From Clostridia bacterium (GTDB lineage Bacteria; Bacillota; Clostridia; CAKSNL01; HGM11501): DNA of 9,458 nucleotides. The stretch spans positions 1-9,458 of the forward strand of contig CAAFWO010000027.1 of the NCBI GenBank assembly GCA_900766735.1, read 5' to 3'. Under the pieces are notes generated by a model. It searched no databases. It saw only the letters and a list, made by a program, of their open reading frames with translations, and had not been told where the DNA came from. The position numbers and the translations under genes are program-made. Shown piece after piece: positions 1 through 5,963 of the stretch (its first letter is position 1; every line of letters begins with the position of its first letter).

Positions 1-3
1 ACA

Positions 4-28
4 GCGTATCGATAAACTATCGACACGC
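4..28. repeat. Inverted repeat, 11-bp arms
   Basis: Arms GCGTATCGATA and TATCGACACGC surround a 3-base AAC loop. They pair at 10 of 11 positions, with one A/C mismatch. No T-run follows on either strand, so it is not a typical intrinsic terminator. It may be part of a dispersed intergenic repeat or the end of a structure starting outside the window. Confidence 0.5.
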
Positions 29-121
29 CGGCAGGCTTCGAAAAAGGAAGGTAAATTTGTCGAACATGGATTCGTCGGCGTATGAGTATACGGTAGAGTT
101 CATGTTCGGCGAAAGCAAGCA

Positions 122-156
122 AAAAGTCTTGAAACCACGATGATTCCAAGACTTTT
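122..156. repeat. Inverted repeat, perfect 10-bp arms
   Basis: AAAAGTCTTG at 122-131 is exactly complementary to CAAGACTTTT at 147-156, with a 15-base loop. The A/T-rich ends resemble a weak bidirectional terminator, but the stem has little GC and the loop is long. A role in ending transcription from a gene left of the window is possible but not shown. Confidence 0.45.
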
Positions 157-276
157 CCATTACGATTTTAATATTTTTAAGCATAAGTTATCAGGCAGGT
201 ATTAAAATTGAATTTTCTGTTGGAAAATGAAATAATATTTGTTTGCTTGCGCTTGACCGACTTTTTCGACAGTCTG

Positions 277-314
277 AAGGGAGCTCAAGGCTTTGCCTTG
301 AGCTCCCTTTTTTT
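277..314 (+). terminator. Strong intrinsic terminator, plus-strand polarity
   Basis: GGGAGCTCAAGGC at 279-291 pairs perfectly with GCCTTGAGCTCCC at 295-307 around a TTT loop, extended by A/T pairs. Seven T's follow at 308-314 on the plus strand. On the minus strand the hairpin comes straight after the stop codon of the EF-G-like gene but is followed only by TTCAGACTG, a poor T-tract. The polarity therefore favours a plus-strand transcript arriving from the left, though the hairpin may also end the minus-strand gene. Confidence 0.85.
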
Positions 315-2373
315 ATTTCTTTGACTCTGCAATGACTTTTTGAGCCACAGGTTCTGGTGCCTGTTCGTATGAGAGAAATTCGAAGGTGAACGAGCCGCGC
401 CCCTGCGTCATCGAGCGAAGATCCGTCGCGTAGGAGGCCATTTCGCTCATCGGCACATCGGCTTCGACAACGGATTTCCCTTTTGACTCTGCCTGGCTGC
501 TTCCGATAACGCGGCCGCGGCGCTTGTTAATATCGCCGAACACATCGCCGACCGCGTCGTCCGGAACGGTGACGAATAACTTTCCGATGGGCTCCAAAAG
601 TACGGGCGAAGCCTGTGCCATGCCCTCTTTATATGCAAGTGCCGCCGCCATTTTGAATGACATTTCGGACGAATCAACCGGATGATACGAACCGTCGACC
701 AGCGTCGCCTTTAGGTTCACGACAGGGTAGCCGGCAAGCGGGCCTTCCGCGATGCACTCGGACAAGCCTTTTTCGACAGCCGGGAAGAAGTTTTTCGGAA
801 CAGCTCCGCCGAACACCTTTTCTTCGAAGGTAAGACCTTCTTTTTCGCCGGGCTCAAACTCGATCCACACATCGCCGAACTGGCCGTGGCCGCCGGACTG
901 CTTTTTGTGCCTGCCCTGAACCTTGACCTTCTTGCGGATAGTCTCGCGGTACGGAATCTTCGCCGGAGTTAAGGTGACCTCAACGCCGAACTTTGCGCGA
1001 AGCTTGCTTATGATAACATCAAGATGCTGTTCGCCCATTCCGGAGATGACCATCTGGTGCGTTTCGGTGCGGTTTTCAACTCTGAATGTCGGATCCTCTT
1101 CCATCAGACGGCGAAGACCGGCGCTGATCTTTTCCTCATCGCCCTTGGATTTGGGCACGATAGCCATCGAAAGCACCGGTTTGTCAAATTCGATGGGCTC
1201 ATATTTAACAATGTTTGTGGGCACACACAGCGTGTCGCCAGTCTGCGAGGAGGCGAGCTTATTTAAAACGCCCAGGTCGCCCGCGCCGAGAGATGGAACC
1301 TCGATCTGTTTTTTGCCGGACAGTATGTAGATTTTGCCGGCCTTTTCCGTTGTTCCTCTCGTGGAGTTATAAAGCGTCATATCCGGTTTTAACGTGCCGG
1401 AGTAGACCCTGATGAGCGACATTTTGCCGACATAGGGGTCAGCGATAGTCTTGAATATCTGTGCCGAGAAGGGCGCGTTGTCGTTCGATAAGACCTCGAC
1501 GGGGTTACCGTCGCCGTCAACGGCTTCTCTGCTCTTTGAATCGGGGGACGGGAAGTAGTTGCAGAACGCGTTTGACAGGAAACGAACGCCCTTATTTAAA
1601 AGTGCGCTTCCCGAATAAACCGGAACGACCGTGCCGTCCATAACGCCCTTTTTAAGCGCTGTGCGCATCTCGTGCTCGGAAAATTCTTCGCCCGCAAAGA
1701 AGCGCTCCATAAGCTCGTCGCTCGTTTCGGCGACCGCCTCGTTCAAAAAGTTGCGGCAATCCGCCACTTCGTCAGCCATAAAGTCGGGTATCGGGATCTC
1801 GCCGTCGTCCGACGCGTCGGTATAGGCATATGCCTTCATCGTGATGATATTGACATACCCGGTGAGAGTGCCGCCCTCTGTGATAGGCACTCTGAAAGGA
1901 GCGATACGGTGACCGAACTTCTCCTTGAGCTGCTCTAAAACGTTTTTATAGTTAGCCCTCTCGTCGTCCATCTTGTTGATGAAAACGATGATGGGAAGGC
2001 CGGCCTTCTCGGCGCGCTCGAACGCGAGCTCCGTTCCGGCGGAAACGCCGCTCTTCGCGCTGACTAAGATCAATGCACCGTCAGCGGCGCTGATCCCCTC
2101 ATAGGCCTCGCCGGCAAAGTCAAAATATCCGGGCGTGTCGATAAGGTTTATTTTATGCTCCTTGTATATATAAGAAGCCGTGGATGTGTTGATACTGATC
2201 TTGCGCTTGATCTCCTCGGGGTCAAAGTCTAAAAGCGTGGTTCCGTCAGCAATCTTTCCGAGCTTTGAAACCGCTCCGCCGCTTGCCAAAAGCGCTTCGG
2301 CAAGCGAGGTTTTTCCCGCGTGTGAGTGAGATAAAAGTACAACATTTCTTAACATTTCGGTAGCCGTTGCCAT
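313..2373 (-). CDS. EF-G-like translational GTPase (EF-G2-type paralogue)
   Basis: A 686-residue protein with full EF-G architecture: GTPase domain (about 1-285), domain II (about 295-385), domain III (about 395-470), domain IV (about 475-595) carrying the VDGSYHPVDSSEMSFK signature, and the C-terminal EF-G domain V (about 600-675). Visible G motifs are the P-loop SHSHAGKTS (15-23), G3 DTPGY (79-83), G4 NKMD (133-136) and SGSA (254-257). Two features separate it from housekeeping EF-G. The switch I RGITI motif is replaced by RKISINT (57-63), and the catalytic His of DTPGH is Tyr83. Both are known in the EF-G-like (EF-G2) paralogue family, so this is probably not the main fusA, and it stands apart from the usual rpsL-rpsG-fusA-tuf cluster. 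Its exact role in translocation, ribosome recycling or stress is unknown. The start is supported by AAGGAGG at 2384-2390, about 10 bases upstream. Tet(M)-type ribosome protection is less likely given the length and domain IV sequence. Confidence 0.9.
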   Translation of the reverse strand: MATATEMLRNVVLLSHSHAGKTSLAEALLASGGAVSKLGKIADGTTLLDFDPEEIKRKISINTSTASYIYKEHKINLIDTPGYFDFAGEAYEGISAADGALILVSAKSGVSAGTELAFERAEKAGLPIIVFINKMDDERANYKNVLEQLKEKFGHRIAPFRVPITEGGTLTGYVNIITMKAYAYTDASDDGEIPIPDFMADEVADCRNFLNEAVAETSDELMERFFAGEEFSEHEMRTALKKGVMDGTVVPVYSGSALLNKGVRFLSNAFCNYFPSPDSKSREAVDGDGNPVEVLSNDNAPFSAQIFKTIADPYVGKMSLIRVYSGTLKPDMTLYNSTRGTTEKAGKIYILSGKKQIEVPSLGAGDLGVLNKLASSQTGDTLCVPTNIVKYEPIEFDKPVLSMAIVPKSKGDEEKISAGLRRLMEEDPTFRVENRTETHQMVISGMGEQHLDVIISKLRAKFGVEVTLTPAKIPYRETIRKKVKVQGRHKKQSGGHGQFGDVWIEFEPGEKEGLTFEEKVFGGAVPKNFFPAVEKGLSECIAEGPLAGYPVVNLKATLVDGSYHPVDSSEMSFKMAAALAYKEGMAQASPVLLEPIGKLFVTVPDDAVGDVFGDINKRRGRVIGSSQAESKGKSVVEADVPMSEMASYATDLRSMTQGRGSFTFEFLSYEQAPEPVAQKVIAESKK

Positions 2374-2397
2374 AGATGCATTTCCTCCTTAAAGCGT

Positions 2398-2424
2398 TAT
2401 AGTATATGCAGGGCATATACTATA
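2398..2424. repeat. Perfect 12-bp palindrome in leader of EF-G-like gene
   Basis: TATAGTATATGC (2398-2409) and GCATATACTATA (2413-2424) are exact complements around a 3-base loop. The element ends 8 bases from the Shine-Dalgarno sequence of the minus-strand EF-G-like gene. It could act as an RNA hairpin limiting ribosome access, or as a DNA operator for a dimeric regulator. It has no T-tract and is very AT-rich, so it is not a standard terminator. Confidence 0.6.
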
Positions 2425-2442
2425 TATATTCTGCACAAAAAA

Positions 2443-2471
2443 GAAATATCCTCTCTGACAATAGCCGTCAA
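2443..2471 (-). promoter_or_regulatory. Candidate sigma-A promoter for EF-G-like gene
   Basis: On the minus strand TTGACG (2466-2471) and TATTTC (2443-2448) are separated by 17 bases. The -10 is imperfect. Other AT-rich -10 choices (TAGTAT, TATAGT) lie closer to the gene in and beside the 12-bp palindrome, so the exact start of transcription is uncertain. If this promoter is used, the palindrome lies in the 5' UTR. Confidence 0.4.
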
Positions 2472-2499
2472 AATATACAAATAAATTGGCCTCTCCGCG

Positions 2500-2675
2500 G
2501 CAAAATGCACAATTGACAAGACCTTTATAAAATGCTATAATAATTAGGTTAGACTTGTAAATATGATCCGTAAAAATATCGGGGCTTAATACGGCCGAGG
2601 CGGAGAAATATGAGGGCATAACGCGGTTTCGGAGAAGATGGAGATTTTCTGCGGCACGGGAAGGGCGACGGATTT
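2500..2675 (+). pseudogene. Decayed duplicate of SGNH-hydrolase 5' end and promoter
   Basis: This stretch aligns with 3703-3900, the promoter and first ~45 codons of the intact SGNH hydrolase downstream. Shared exact blocks include ATAAAATGC, AGGTTAGA, TAAAAATAT, TAATACGG, CGAGGCGGA, AACGCGGTTT, GAGAAGATGGAGATT and GGAAGGGCGACG, in the same order. Relative to the intact gene the remnant has lost the Shine-Dalgarno sequence (AGAGGTG became AGACTTG). It also has a 2-base deletion after codon 7 that creates TAA at 2587-2589, then a 22-base deletion between AACGCGGTTT and GAGAAG. The two deletions sum to 24, so the original frame resumes and reads KMEIFCGTGRAT, matching KMEIPCGPGRAT of the intact protein. 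Similarity fades after about 2675. The ATG at 2563 now encodes only 8 residues. It is either the stump of a former tandem SGNH gene or a partial duplication. Confidence 0.85.
2513..2541 (+). promoter_or_regulatory. Perfect-consensus sigma-A promoter in the remnant
   Basis: TTGACA (2513-2518), a 17-base spacer and TATAAT (2536-2541) match the consensus at all 12 positions. Transcription should start near 2548, run through the SGNH remnant and reach the alpha/beta-hydrolase gene at 2811, leaving a leader of about 260 bases. The same promoter in front of the intact SGNH gene is weaker (TAGACA/AGTAAT). Confidence 0.8.
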
Positions 2676-2746
2676 TCCGAAAGGGAAGACTTAACATAAA
2701 AAAACGGTATATTGCGGCAGAGTATATAAAAATGAAAAATCATATA

Positions 2747-2775
2747 TTGACTAACGCGAAGCGGTGTGATATATT
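2747..2775 (+). promoter_or_regulatory. Proximal promoter of alpha/beta-hydrolase gene
   Basis: TTGACT (2747-2752), 17 bases, TATATT (2770-2775). Transcription would start near 2782, giving a short leader of about 30 bases before ATG 2811. The gene therefore appears to have two promoters, this one and the consensus one at 2513-2541. Confidence 0.6.
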
Positions 2776-2810
2776 TTAAGCAAATAATATGTAAAGGATG
2801 TAACTTCAGC

Positions 2811-3617
2811 ATGATGACAGAAAAATTTAATTTGTGGGAAAATATCCCGGGCACTTCACAGAGCGTTAAACCGTACATTACCGCTTATGTGCCCGATAAC
2901 AAAAAGTCCGACGCGGCTGTTGTAATACTGCCCGGCGGCGCTTACAGCTTCAGAGCGCCTCATGAGGGCGAGAGTTATGCGATGTTTCTCGCCGGGAACG
3001 GAGTGACAGCTTTTGTGTGCGATTACCGTGTTGCGCCGGATTATTTTCCGTGTCCGTTGCTTGATGCGCGCCGTGCAATATGCTTTGTGCGCCATAATGC
3101 GGATAAGTACGGCTTGGATATAAATAAAATCGGTATCATGGGCTCGTCTGCCGGAGGCCACCTTGCGGCGATGACATCAACCTATTACGCACCTGTTGAG
3201 AATGCAAATCCCGATGAAACAGATGCGGAAGATTTCAGACCGAATTTTCAGATTCTCTGCTACCCGGTTATAGAGCTGCTCGACAAGACAAACGGAGCAC
3301 ACATCGGTTCAAGCTACAATCTGCTCAACAACAGGGTGTTGGAGATGGGGGAGATTCTTAACCCGAGATTAAATATAAGTAAAAACACACCGCCGTGCTT
3401 TATCTGGCATACATTTGCGGACGGGGATGTTCCGGTATACAATACACTCGATTATGCGAGACGGCTGAAGGACTTTGACATTCCGACGGAGGTGCACATC
3501 TACCCTTACGGTTCGCATGGAAAGGGTCTTGCTGATGCAACCGACACCGCTGACGACAAACACATAGCGCAGTGGGGAGCGTCGTTGCTCACATGGCTTA
3601 ACTATATGGGGTTCTGA
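2811..3617 (+). CDS. Alpha/beta-hydrolase, acetyl esterase type
   Basis: A 268-residue serine hydrolase of the esterase/acetyl-xylan-esterase-like alpha/beta fold (COG0657-type). Visible landmarks are the oxyanion-hole loop PGGAYSF (41-47), the nucleophile elbow GSSAGG with Ser113, the probable catalytic Asp204 in FADGDVPVYN, and His236 in YPYGSHGKG. These give the Ser-Asp-His triad in the expected order. There is no signal peptide or membrane segment, so it should act in the cytoplasm, most likely removing acetyl groups from imported oligosaccharides; the true substrate is unknown. I chose ATG 2811 because AAAGGA lies at 2795-2798 and the upstream GTG at 2766 overlaps the promoter -10. A second ATG follows at 2814. 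The next gene is another esterase of an unrelated fold, 149 bases away with its own promoter, which fits a shared glycan-deacetylation role. Confidence 0.85.
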   Translation: MMTEKFNLWENIPGTSQSVKPYITAYVPDNKKSDAAVVILPGGAYSFRAPHEGESYAMFLAGNGVTAFVCDYRVAPDYFPCPLLDARRAICFVRHNADKYGLDINKIGIMGSSAGGHLAAMTSTYYAPVENANPDETDAEDFRPNFQILCYPVIELLDKTNGAHIGSSYNLLNNRVLEMGEILNPRLNISKNTPPCFIWHTFADGDVPVYNTLDYARRLKDFDIPTEVHIYPYGSHGKGLADATDTADDKHIAQWGASLLTWLNYMGF

Positions 3618-3715
3618 TTTTCTCCTTTTATAAAGCTTAGTATCCGAATAATTGAATTTGCATGCGGCCGCGGTGCGACGAGATGCGCGCGGATGAGTCG
3701 CTGCAAAATACGCAA

Positions 3716-3744
3716 TAGACAAAGATTTCATAAAATGCAGTAAT
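3716..3744 (+). promoter_or_regulatory. Weak sigma-A promoter of the SGNH hydrolase
   Basis: TAGACA (3716-3721), 17 bases, AGTAAT (3739-3744). It is homologous, base for base in position, to the perfect-consensus promoter at 2513-2541 but has three departures from consensus. The rest of the 3618-3766 gap is GC-rich with no clear terminator for the upstream hydrolase, so read-through into this gene is likely. Confidence 0.5.
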
Positions 3745-3766
3745 AATCAGGTTAGAGGTGAATATT

Positions 3767-4795
3767 ATGATCTATAAAAATATTGAGGTTTTTAATACGG
3801 TCGAGGCGGAGGAATATGAAGGCGGAACGCGGTTTTACCGCATTCCCAAGGCGGTCTCCGAGAAGATGGAGATTCCCTGCGGCCCCGGAAGGGCGACGAA
3901 TGCGACCGGAGTTGAGCTAAGGTTTGTCGTTAAAAGCGGAGAGGCAAAGATAAAGTTAAAATCCGTGTCCGCGCCCGGGCATTTATCCACGTTTCACGTG
4001 TTCTGGGGAGGCCTTCAGGGCGGCTGGGAACAGCACGAGATGAACTGCTTTGTTCCGAGTGAGGAGACAGAGTTTACTTTCCGCGCTCCGGCGAACCTTG
4101 AAAAGCTCAGAAAGCTTGCCGGTGAGGCGAAAATTGACTTTGACCCGTCCGTCATCCGCGTGATATTTGACCGCGGAAGCTATGTCATAACCGGCGTTTC
4201 GGGCGATATTGAACCGCCGAAGAAGGAGCTTTTGCCGAAGAAGACGCTTCTTTGCTACGGTTCGTCCATCACTCACGGGTCGCACAGCATCGATATGTCG
4301 CACTCGTGGGCGTCGGTCCTCGGGCATAACATAAATATGGACATTAAGAATCTCGGTATGGCCGGAGCCTGCGCGGCAGAGCCGGAGGTGGTCGACTATA
4401 TCGCGTCCGAAGGCGAGAAGGGCGCGTGGGACGCGGCAACGCTTTCGCTCGGCATCAACGTTTTGCCGTGGGAGGAAGAAAAGATTTATTCGCGCACTGA
4501 AAACATGATAGCCCAGATCGCCGGAAGAAACCCGGAAAAGCCGGTTTTCGTTATCTCGCCGATATATAATAACGACGACTATTGCAACTGGAAAAAGTCC
4601 GGCGTTTGGAGAAGCATAATAAAGTCGGAATGCGAAAAGGCGGCACTTTCCAATGTGACATACATAGACGGGCTTGACCTTTTGGGAAGCGCTCATCTTC
4701 TCTCGGCGGATTTTGTGCATCCGAATATATACGGCGTTAACCAAATCGCCGAAAGAATGACCGAAATCGTGAAAAAAGTCTTGACAATCGTGTGA
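3767..4795 (+). CDS. SGNH/GDSL-family esterase with N-terminal beta-sandwich domain
   Basis: A 342-residue protein. Residues 1 to about 150 look like a beta-rich accessory domain. The SGNH hydrolase domain covers about 160-340. Block I is CYGSSITHG, with nucleophile Ser167 (the family's GDS is GSS here). Block II Gly lies in LGMAGA, block III is GIN (229-231), and block V is DFVHPN with catalytic Asp315 and His318. This order is typical of GDSL acetyl esterases acting on carbohydrates. With no signal peptide, it probably deacetylates glycans inside the cell alongside the preceding alpha/beta-hydrolase. The start is ATG 3767, with AGAGGTG at 3754-3760; the in-frame GTG at 3758 lies within that site and is unlikely to be used. 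A decayed copy of the 5' end lies at 2500-2675. The last codons contain the -35 box of the rpsF promoter. Confidence 0.85.
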   Translation: MIYKNIEVFNTVEAEEYEGGTRFYRIPKAVSEKMEIPCGPGRATNATGVELRFVVKSGEAKIKLKSVSAPGHLSTFHVFWGGLQGGWEQHEMNCFVPSEETEFTFRAPANLEKLRKLAGEAKIDFDPSVIRVIFDRGSYVITGVSGDIEPPKKELLPKKTLLCYGSSITHGSHSIDMSHSWASVLGHNINMDIKNLGMAGACAAEPEVVDYIASEGEKGAWDAATLSLGINVLPWEEEKIYSRTENMIAQIAGRNPEKPVFVISPIYNNDDYCNWKKSGVWRSIIKSECEKAALSNVTYIDGLDLLGSAHLLSADFVHPNIYGVNQIAERMTEIVKKVLTIV

Positions 4796-4809
4796 TTTTC
4801 GTGTATAAT
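4781..4809 (+). promoter_or_regulatory. Consensus sigma-A promoter of rpsF-ssb-rpsR
   Basis: TTGACA (4781-4786), a 17-base spacer and TATAAT (4804-4809) match consensus perfectly. The -35 lies in the last codons of the SGNH gene and the stop codon (4793-4795) is in the spacer. There is no terminator between the two genes. Such a strong promoter fits a ribosomal-protein operon. Confidence 0.85.
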
Positions 4810-4815
4810 AATATA

Positions 4816-4885
4816 GCTCTATGAGCGAAAATAATCCTTGCGCTTGATTAATTTGAGCGCCAAAGACCGTGAGGAGGTGCAAAGA
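4816..4885 (+). promoter_or_regulatory. rpsF 5' leader, possible S6:S18 autoregulatory RNA
   Basis: The leader of about 70 bases can fold into a small hairpin (GCTC 4816-4819 with GAGC 4823-4826) and a larger one (GCGCT 4840-4844 with AGCGC 4856-4860, extendable by CTT/AAG). It then carries ACCGT just before the Shine-Dalgarno sequence. Many bacterial rpsF leaders bind the S6:S18 complex through a structured motif with an exposed CCG. A CCG is present at 4867-4869, but I cannot show that the full motif forms. Confidence 0.3.
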
Positions 4886-5182
4886 ATGGCTGAAGTAATT
4901 AATAAGTACGAAACCATATTTGTCCTTGACGTGAACATGGGTGACGAACAGCTTGAGGCTATGAGCAATAAGTTCCAGGAGCTTATCGCGGCTAACGGCG
5001 AAGTTGAGTCTGTTGACGTTTGGGGCAAGAGAAGACTGGCTTATCCTATCGATTATAAGACAGAAGGTTACTACGTTTTGATTAATTTCTCTTCCGCTCC
5101 CGAGTTCCCGAAGGAGCTTGAGCGTGTTTACGGCATTACCGAAGGCGTACTTCGCGAGATCGTCGTAAAGAAAGAAGCATAA
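4886..5182 (+). CDS. rpsF: 30S ribosomal protein S6
   Basis: A 98-residue protein with S6 hallmarks: KYETIFVLDVNM at the N-terminus and WGKRRLAYPIDYKTEGYYVLINF-type central strands (45-70 region). It is a ferredoxin-like fold that binds S18 and helix 22 of 16S rRNA in the small-subunit platform. Length is normal for Firmicutes. ATG 4886 is chosen because GAGGAGGTG (4871-4879) sits at ideal spacing; an in-frame upstream extension to 4838 would place that site inside the coding region. It is first in the operon with ssb (13-base gap) and rpsR. Confidence 0.97.
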   Translation: MAEVINKYETIFVLDVNMGDEQLEAMSNKFQELIAANGEVESVDVWGKRRLAYPIDYKTEGYYVLINFSSAPEFPKELERVYGITEGVLREIVVKKEA

Positions 5183-5195
5183 AGGAGAGAGTGTT

Positions 5196-5642
5196 ATGCT
5201 GAACAAAGTAATTTTGATGGGACGTTTTACGAAGGACCCCGAGCTGAGGAGCACTCCTCAGAGCGTGTCGGTCTGCAACTTCAGACTTGCCGTAACGCGC
5301 AACTACAAGAACGGCGGAAACTATGAAAGCGATTTCATTGACTGCGTTGCATGGAGAAATACTGCGGAGTTCGTCTCCAAGTATTTCAAGAAGGGCAACC
5401 TTGTGTGCGTTGAGGGCTCGCTCCAGTCCCGTAACTGGGAGCAGGACGGCCAGAAGAGAACGGCGGTCGAGGTTATGGTGGACAACACCTACTTCGTAGA
5501 AAGCAAGAGGGATGCATCCGAGAGCAGTGCTCCTGCGTTCGCACCGAGCGCACCGGCACCGGCCGCACCCGAAACTTCAGGTGGGGCGTTCGCGTCTGAC
5601 GGATTTTCCGCGATAGACGACGCTGACGACTTACCGTTCTGA
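5196..5642 (+). CDS. ssb: Single-stranded DNA-binding protein
   Basis: A 148-residue bacterial SSB. The OB fold spans about 1-105, starting MLNKVILMGRFTKDPELR and including the DFIDCVAWRNTAEF strand and the GSLQSRNW region. A flexible Ala/Pro/Ser-rich linker (about 110-135) follows, and the protein ends with the acidic tip DDADDLPF that recruits replication and repair partners. It binds single-stranded DNA as a tetramer at forks and repair sites. The Shine-Dalgarno sequence AAAGGAGA begins within the rpsF stop codon. Its position between rpsF and rpsR is the conserved Firmicutes order. Confidence 0.97.
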   Translation: MLNKVILMGRFTKDPELRSTPQSVSVCNFRLAVTRNYKNGGNYESDFIDCVAWRNTAEFVSKYFKKGNLVCVEGSLQSRNWEQDGQKRTAVEVMVDNTYFVESKRDASESSAPAFAPSAPAPAAPETSGGAFASDGFSAIDDADDLPF

Positions 5643-5665
5643 TTATAATTTAAGGAGGTTGCATT

Positions 5666-5908
5666 ATGGAAAGAGAAGACAGACCTCAGAGAAACAGAAA
5701 GCCCAGACGTAAAGTCTGCCAGTTCTGTGTCGATAAGGTTGAATTCATAGACTATAAGGATGTTGCTAAGCTTCGCCGCTTTGTTTCGGAGCGTGCCAAG
5801 ATTCTTCCCAGAAGAATCACCGGTACCTGCGCAAAGCACCAGAGAGAGCTTACCGTAGCTATCAAGAGAGCAAGACACATTGCGCTCATTCCTTATACTA
5901 CTGAATAG
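5666..5908 (+). CDS. rpsR: 30S ribosomal protein S18, zinc-binding form
   Basis: An 80-residue basic protein with the S18 core (IDYKDVAKLRRFVSERAKI, ILPRRITGTCAKHQREL, IKRARHIALIPY). It partners S6 on the small-subunit platform. Cys18 and Cys21 (CQFC) plus Cys55 and His58 (CAKH) make a four-ligand zinc site, so this is the zinc-containing C+ type. It follows ssb by 23 bases with AAGGAGG upstream, and a terminator lies just downstream. Because it depends on zinc, a zinc-free paralogue elsewhere in the genome is possible but not visible here. Confidence 0.97.
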   Translation: MEREDRPQRNRKPRRKVCQFCVDKVEFIDYKDVAKLRRFVSERAKILPRRITGTCAKHQRELTVAIKRARHIALIPYTTE

Positions 5909-5915
5909 TAAAATT

Positions 5916-5950
5916 AAGACCGCTTGCGCTTTGCGCGGGCGGTCTTTCTT
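5916..5950 (+). terminator. Terminator of rpsF-ssb-rpsR operon
   Basis: AAGACCGC (5916-5923) pairs with GCGGTCTT (5939-5946), with two G-T wobbles and an inner GCGC/GCGC helix around a TTT loop, giving a continuous stem of about 14 bp. The short T-rich tail is TCTTTCTT. The imperfect tail could allow some read-through into the small ORF that starts 14 bases later. Confidence 0.85.
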
Positions 5951-5963
5951 ATGAGGTGATCTT

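Larger units (their letters stand above)
1..312. other. Non-coding region with several inverted repeats
   Basis: No convincing gene is visible in these 312 bases. Short open frames exist on both strands, for example a 28-codon minus-strand frame and a plus-strand frame ending near 143, but none has a Shine-Dalgarno sequence or recognisable protein. The stretch is rich in inverted repeats: 4-28, 61-68 with 101-108, 122-156, and the terminator at 277-309. A weak plus-strand promoter-like pair (TTGAAT, 17 bases, AATAAT) lies around 208-236 and would give a short transcript ending at the terminator. That would be an RNA of about 70 bases, which is speculation. Confidence 0.5.

Noticed and set aside
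313..2373. Tetracycline-resistance ribosome protection protein
   Set aside because: The length, domain IV signature and EF-G2-type G motifs fit the EF-G-like family better than Tet(M)/Tet(O), and no mobile context is present.
2766..2810. GTG 2766 as the start of the alpha/beta-hydrolase
   Set aside because: It overlaps the spacer and -10 of the proximal promoter and has no Shine-Dalgarno sequence. ATG 2811 has one and gives a normal N-terminus.
3758..3766. GTG 3758 as the start of the SGNH hydrolase
   Set aside because: The GTG is part of the Shine-Dalgarno sequence itself; ATG 3767 is correctly spaced and aligns with the start in the remnant copy.
4838..4885. Upstream start extending S6 by 16 residues
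   Set aside because: The extension contains the strong ribosome-binding site of ATG 4886 and S6 proteins normally begin near KYETIF.
3983..5254. Long 423-codon minus-strand open frame across the SGNH, rpsF and ssb genes
   Set aside because: It runs antisense to three well-supported genes, has no recognisable domain and crosses gene boundaries, so it is a by-product of codon bias on the other strand.
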